This document shows positions 61,863-64,000 of a DNA stretch of 64,000 nt, piece by piece. Made by a program: the position numbers and the translations under genes. The stretch is from an uncultured Alphaproteobacteria bacterium (lineage in GTDB: Bacteria > Pseudomonadota > Alphaproteobacteria > HIMB59 > GCA-002718135), in the NCBI GenBank assembly GCA_902623255.1, contig CACNSY010000004.1, positions 44,720-108,719 of the forward strand. Direction: 5' to 3'. The notes beneath the pieces are model-generated. The model saw nothing but the letters and a program-made list of their open reading frames with translations. It was not told the origin of the DNA and made no database searches. Positions within the stretch are counted from its first letter, which is position 1; each line of letters opens with the position of its first letter.

Positions 61863-62915
61863 TTAAAATAAATTAAGTTTAAATTTATTATCTAATTCTA
61901 AAAATTCTTTATATAGCTTTTTATCAAGGGGTATGCCATTTTTTCTTCTTATTTTTTCTTCATCGAATTCTTTTTGACCAGGATAAAATATTTTTAAATC
62001 ATTTTTTGGTTTCTGTTTCTTTAAATCATTAATGTAATTTGACATATGTTTAAAATATTGTTTTTTTGAAGTTATAGCATCAATACTAATTGCAATAATA
62101 ACATGACCAAGATTTCTAAATGTCTTAAAATCAGGTCCCATCATTGGTATAATTTTATAACTATGAGGTAAAGCAAGAAAAGGCCCGCACAATATTTCAA
62201 TCGAAGAAGCAAGGCCAAAACCTTTATGACCAAATAATTCTCCACCTAATGGCGATAAAAATTTAGCTAAGTTTGGATTATTCGTAAATTTTCCATTTTT
62301 ATCTAAAGCAACATTTTTAGATAATTTTTTATTTGCTGTTTGTGCAGCTCGTACTTTATGCCATGGTATAGAGGTTGAAGCAAAATCAACTAGGATTTTA
62401 TTTTTTTTATCTATTGGCGCACTAAAACTATATGGATTTGTTCCATGAAATTTTGAGACACCATTAAAAGGGATAGCAAATGCATCTCCATGTGTAAAAC
62501 ATAATCCGATACAATCATTTTTTGCTATTTCTAAAGAATAGGCTCCGGAAGCGCCATGATGTGTAGAATTAAAAATGCCAACTATGGCTATTCCATTTTT
62601 TCTTGCTATTTTCACAGCATGCTTTGCAGCTAAATATGAAGCAGAGTGCCCAAAACCATTATCTGCATCAATTAGTCCAACTGAAGGCATTTTATTTATA
62701 AATTTCATTTTTGGTTTATTATTTATACTTCCTTCTTCAATATTCATGACATAATGAGGAAATAGACCAATACCATGACTGTCAACACCTCTTAATGACG
62801 ATCCAATTAAAGAATTAGATAGATTTTGTATTTCTAATTTTGGTATTTTTAACTTTCTACAGATATGATAAAAAAATTTTTCAATATGTTGGTGTTTTAA
62901 TAAAACTTTTTTCAT
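61863..62915 (-). CDS. Ldh2-type malate/L-lactate/sulfolactate dehydrogenase family protein
   Basis: NAD(P)-dependent oxidoreductase with the LDH2/MDG2 fold, 350 residues. SSLRGVDSHGIGLFPHYV carries the catalytic-site His, NSTHHGASGAYSLEIA and FHGTNPYSFSAP are further family blocks, and LFGHKGFGLA precedes the C-terminal region. It lies 63 bases downstream of a nucleotidyltransferase gene on the same strand. In such settings these enzymes may reduce or oxidise a 2-keto acid, possibly for a glycan precursor. The substrate is unknown. Confidence 0.85.
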   Translation of the reverse strand: MKKVLLKHQHIEKFFYHICRKLKIPKLEIQNLSNSLIGSSLRGVDSHGIGLFPHYVMNIEEGSINNKPKMKFINKMPSVGLIDADNGFGHSASYLAAKHAVKIARKNGIAIVGIFNSTHHGASGAYSLEIAKNDCIGLCFTHGDAFAIPFNGVSKFHGTNPYSFSAPIDKKNKILVDFASTSIPWHKVRAAQTANKKLSKNVALDKNGKFTNNPNLAKFLSPLGGELFGHKGFGLASSIEILCGPFLALPHSYKIIPMMGPDFKTFRNLGHVIIAISIDAITSKKQYFKHMSNYINDLKKQKPKNDLKIFYPGQKEFDEEKIRRKNGIPLDKKLYKEFLELDNKFKLNLF

Positions 62916-62978
62916 TGTTTATAATTTAAAGTGTTTCATATTAATATTTATTTTAATAATTTATAGAAATTTTATCAT

Positions 62979-63650
62979 CTATTTTTTATTATTAAGTGAA
63001 TATATTTTTTTAGCTAAATCAAAATCTTTCTTTGTATCAACATCTACTGCTTCATCATTCATAATTTCGAAAAGTAAAGGTTTTGTTCCAAACCAATAGG
63101 ACCATTTTAACATATTATTTTTTTTTGCAATATATATTGATCCAGTAATTTCATAGTATGTCTCTAACTCTTGAGAGTATGGATGCCATTGACCTGGATT
63201 AAAATTTATGCCTTTTCCAAATTTATTTAAATAAAAATTTTTCTTTGGTAAAACTCCTACCAAACTATCAAATTTGTTGGATGATTTAAAAATGTTCACA
63301 GCATCTTTAAATCTGCTAAATAAAGGAGCAGTTGTTAAAGCCCATACAATAAATGGATTGCCAGGTATTGTGTCAAGTATATGAGTCATAACAACTGGCC
63401 AAGGATAAAGATGACCTTTGCACATTTTTGGATGTCTTTTAACAAAATTAATATTAAATTTTTTACAAAGCCTTTCTACTTTTGGACTATCACTGGAAAC
63501 ATAAATCTTGTCAAAAACATTATTTTTTTTTAATTGTAAAATTTTTAAATCAAACAAACTTTTATTATTATGGAAAGGTCTGAAATTTTTGTTAGTAACT
63601 CTTTCTGAACCTTCTCTTACTGGCACTACAGCAACAAAATCTTTTGACAT
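62979..63650 (-). CDS. Cytidylyltransferase family protein, acylneuraminate (NeuA)-like
   Basis: Nucleotidyltransferase of 223 residues. The nucleotide-binding start is VAVVPVREGSERVTNKNFRPF, a NeuA-like signature, and the C-terminal DEAVDVDTKKDFDLAK block is typical of CMP-sugar synthetases. It likely activates a sialic-acid-like or other nonulosonic acid with CTP for a surface glycan, but its short, diverged centre leaves the sugar uncertain. It is divergent from the partial gene at the window edge. Confidence 0.8.
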   Translation of the reverse strand: MSKDFVAVVPVREGSERVTNKNFRPFHNNKSLFDLKILQLKKNNVFDKIYVSSDSPKVERLCKKFNINFVKRHPKMCKGHLYPWPVVMTHILDTIPGNPFIVWALTTAPLFSRFKDAVNIFKSSNKFDSLVGVLPKKNFYLNKFGKGINFNPGQWHPYSQELETYYEITGSIYIAKKNNMLKWSYWFGTKPLLFEIMNDEAVDVDTKKDFDLAKKIYSLNNKK

Positions 63651-63753
63651 AAATAACTTTACTTATATAAATTAATTAAATTTAAATATTAGTATTTTAT
63701 TTTCTTAGAATTAGTCAATATAAATAAAATAATAAATTACAACCTATTTTTTT

Positions 63754-64000
63754 ATGCATAATAATACTGGAATAGTATACTTAACAAAAGATGCAAAACT
63801 AATAGCAAACACAAATCAAAAAATTGATCGAATAATAGTTTTTAACCCTGATTGTTATGAAATATTAAAAGCCAAATATAAAAATTTAGTCAAACCTTCA
63901 ATTAATTTTTCTCCATTTAAGATAACTGAAAGATTAATTTATTATGAAGAAAAGGTTAAATATATTTTAAAAAATAACAGTATGATCGATAAAGATTATA
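63754..64000 (+). CDS. Unrecognised protein, 5' part only
   Basis: An open frame from the ATG at 63754 runs off the window end (82 codons visible). It begins MHNNTGIVYLTKDAKL and continues with RIIVFNPDCYEILKAKYKN, an alternating strand-helix pattern as in the start of a Rossmann-like or glycosyltransferase domain. No family recognised. The direction away from the NeuA-like gene and the context suggest a surface glycan gene, but this is only context. Confidence 0.55.
   Translation, partial: MHNNTGIVYLTKDAKLIANTNQKIDRIIVFNPDCYEILKAKYKNLVKPSINFSPFKITERLIYYEEKVKYILKNNSMIDKDY

Overview
The window looks like a gene-dense, very AT-rich, streamlined marine alphaproteobacterium of the SAR11-like or HIMB59/AEGEAN-169 type. 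The grounds are the alphaproteobacterial gene orders (amidase-rnpB-mraZ-rsmH-ftsL-ftsI-murE-murF-mraY-murD-ftsW; carA-carB-greA-ELM1-...-trxB; yqeY-dnaG-rpoD), almost no intergenic DNA, many overlapping genes and many periplasmic-binding-protein importers. The taxonomic placement is inference; no rRNA operon is present. I see no stretch longer than 300 bases without a gene, no CRISPR array, no insertion sequence and no prophage.

Layout. (1) 1-10.8 kb, minus strand: the division and cell wall (dcw) cluster from mraZ to ftsW (cut by the window edge), preceded by RNase P RNA and a peptidoglycan amidase. Four TGGGN repeats at exact 10-bp spacing, wrapped around a TATAAT, form a textbook MraZ operator. 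(2) 10.8-17.3 kb: bamD and ligA (+), uvrD (-), mlaA and mlaC (+). (3) 17.3-32.8 kb: an accessory carbohydrate block. It holds a complete CUT1 sugar ABC importer with a TIM-barrel isomerase and a Gfo/Idh/MocA dehydrogenase, controlled by a divergent LacI-family regulator through a perfect 16-bp palindrome. A second importer follows, whose two permeases are fused into one 608-residue chain and which has no ATPase of its own. With it lie another Gfo/Idh/MocA dehydrogenase, an aldo/keto reductase, a PhyH-like dioxygenase, a class II fructose-bisphosphate aldolase and an MFS transporter. (4) 32.8-44.8 kb: a tRNA with CAU anticodon, a flavin-dependent halogenase-like protein, a Dpp/Agp-type ABC importer (binding protein, two permeases, one fused double ATPase), two glycoside hydrolase family 4 enzymes, a second PhyH dioxygenase and a PanB-like protein that has lost most catalytic residues. 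Together these read best as an uptake and degradation system for an alpha-galactoside-like solute. (5) 44.8-61.7 kb: core genes, namely MBL-fold hydrolase, rpoD, dnaG, yqeY (-), then carA, carB, greA, ELM1-like, 2OG oxygenase and trxB (+), rpmJ (-), gamma-glutamyltransferase (+), guaC (-), a polyprenyl synthase (+) and a DUF2177 membrane protein (-). (6) 61.8-64 kb: an Ldh2-type dehydrogenase and a CMP-sugar synthetase-like protein (surface glycan genes?), then the start of an unrecognised gene.

The parts most worth a second look are the fused permease without its own ATPase, the GH4/Agp-type/halogenase/PanB-like block, the PhyH protein with HSG in place of HxD, and the shared hairpin design after all three binding-protein genes. 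Eight convergent gene pairs meet with essentially no space between them, five of them overlapping.
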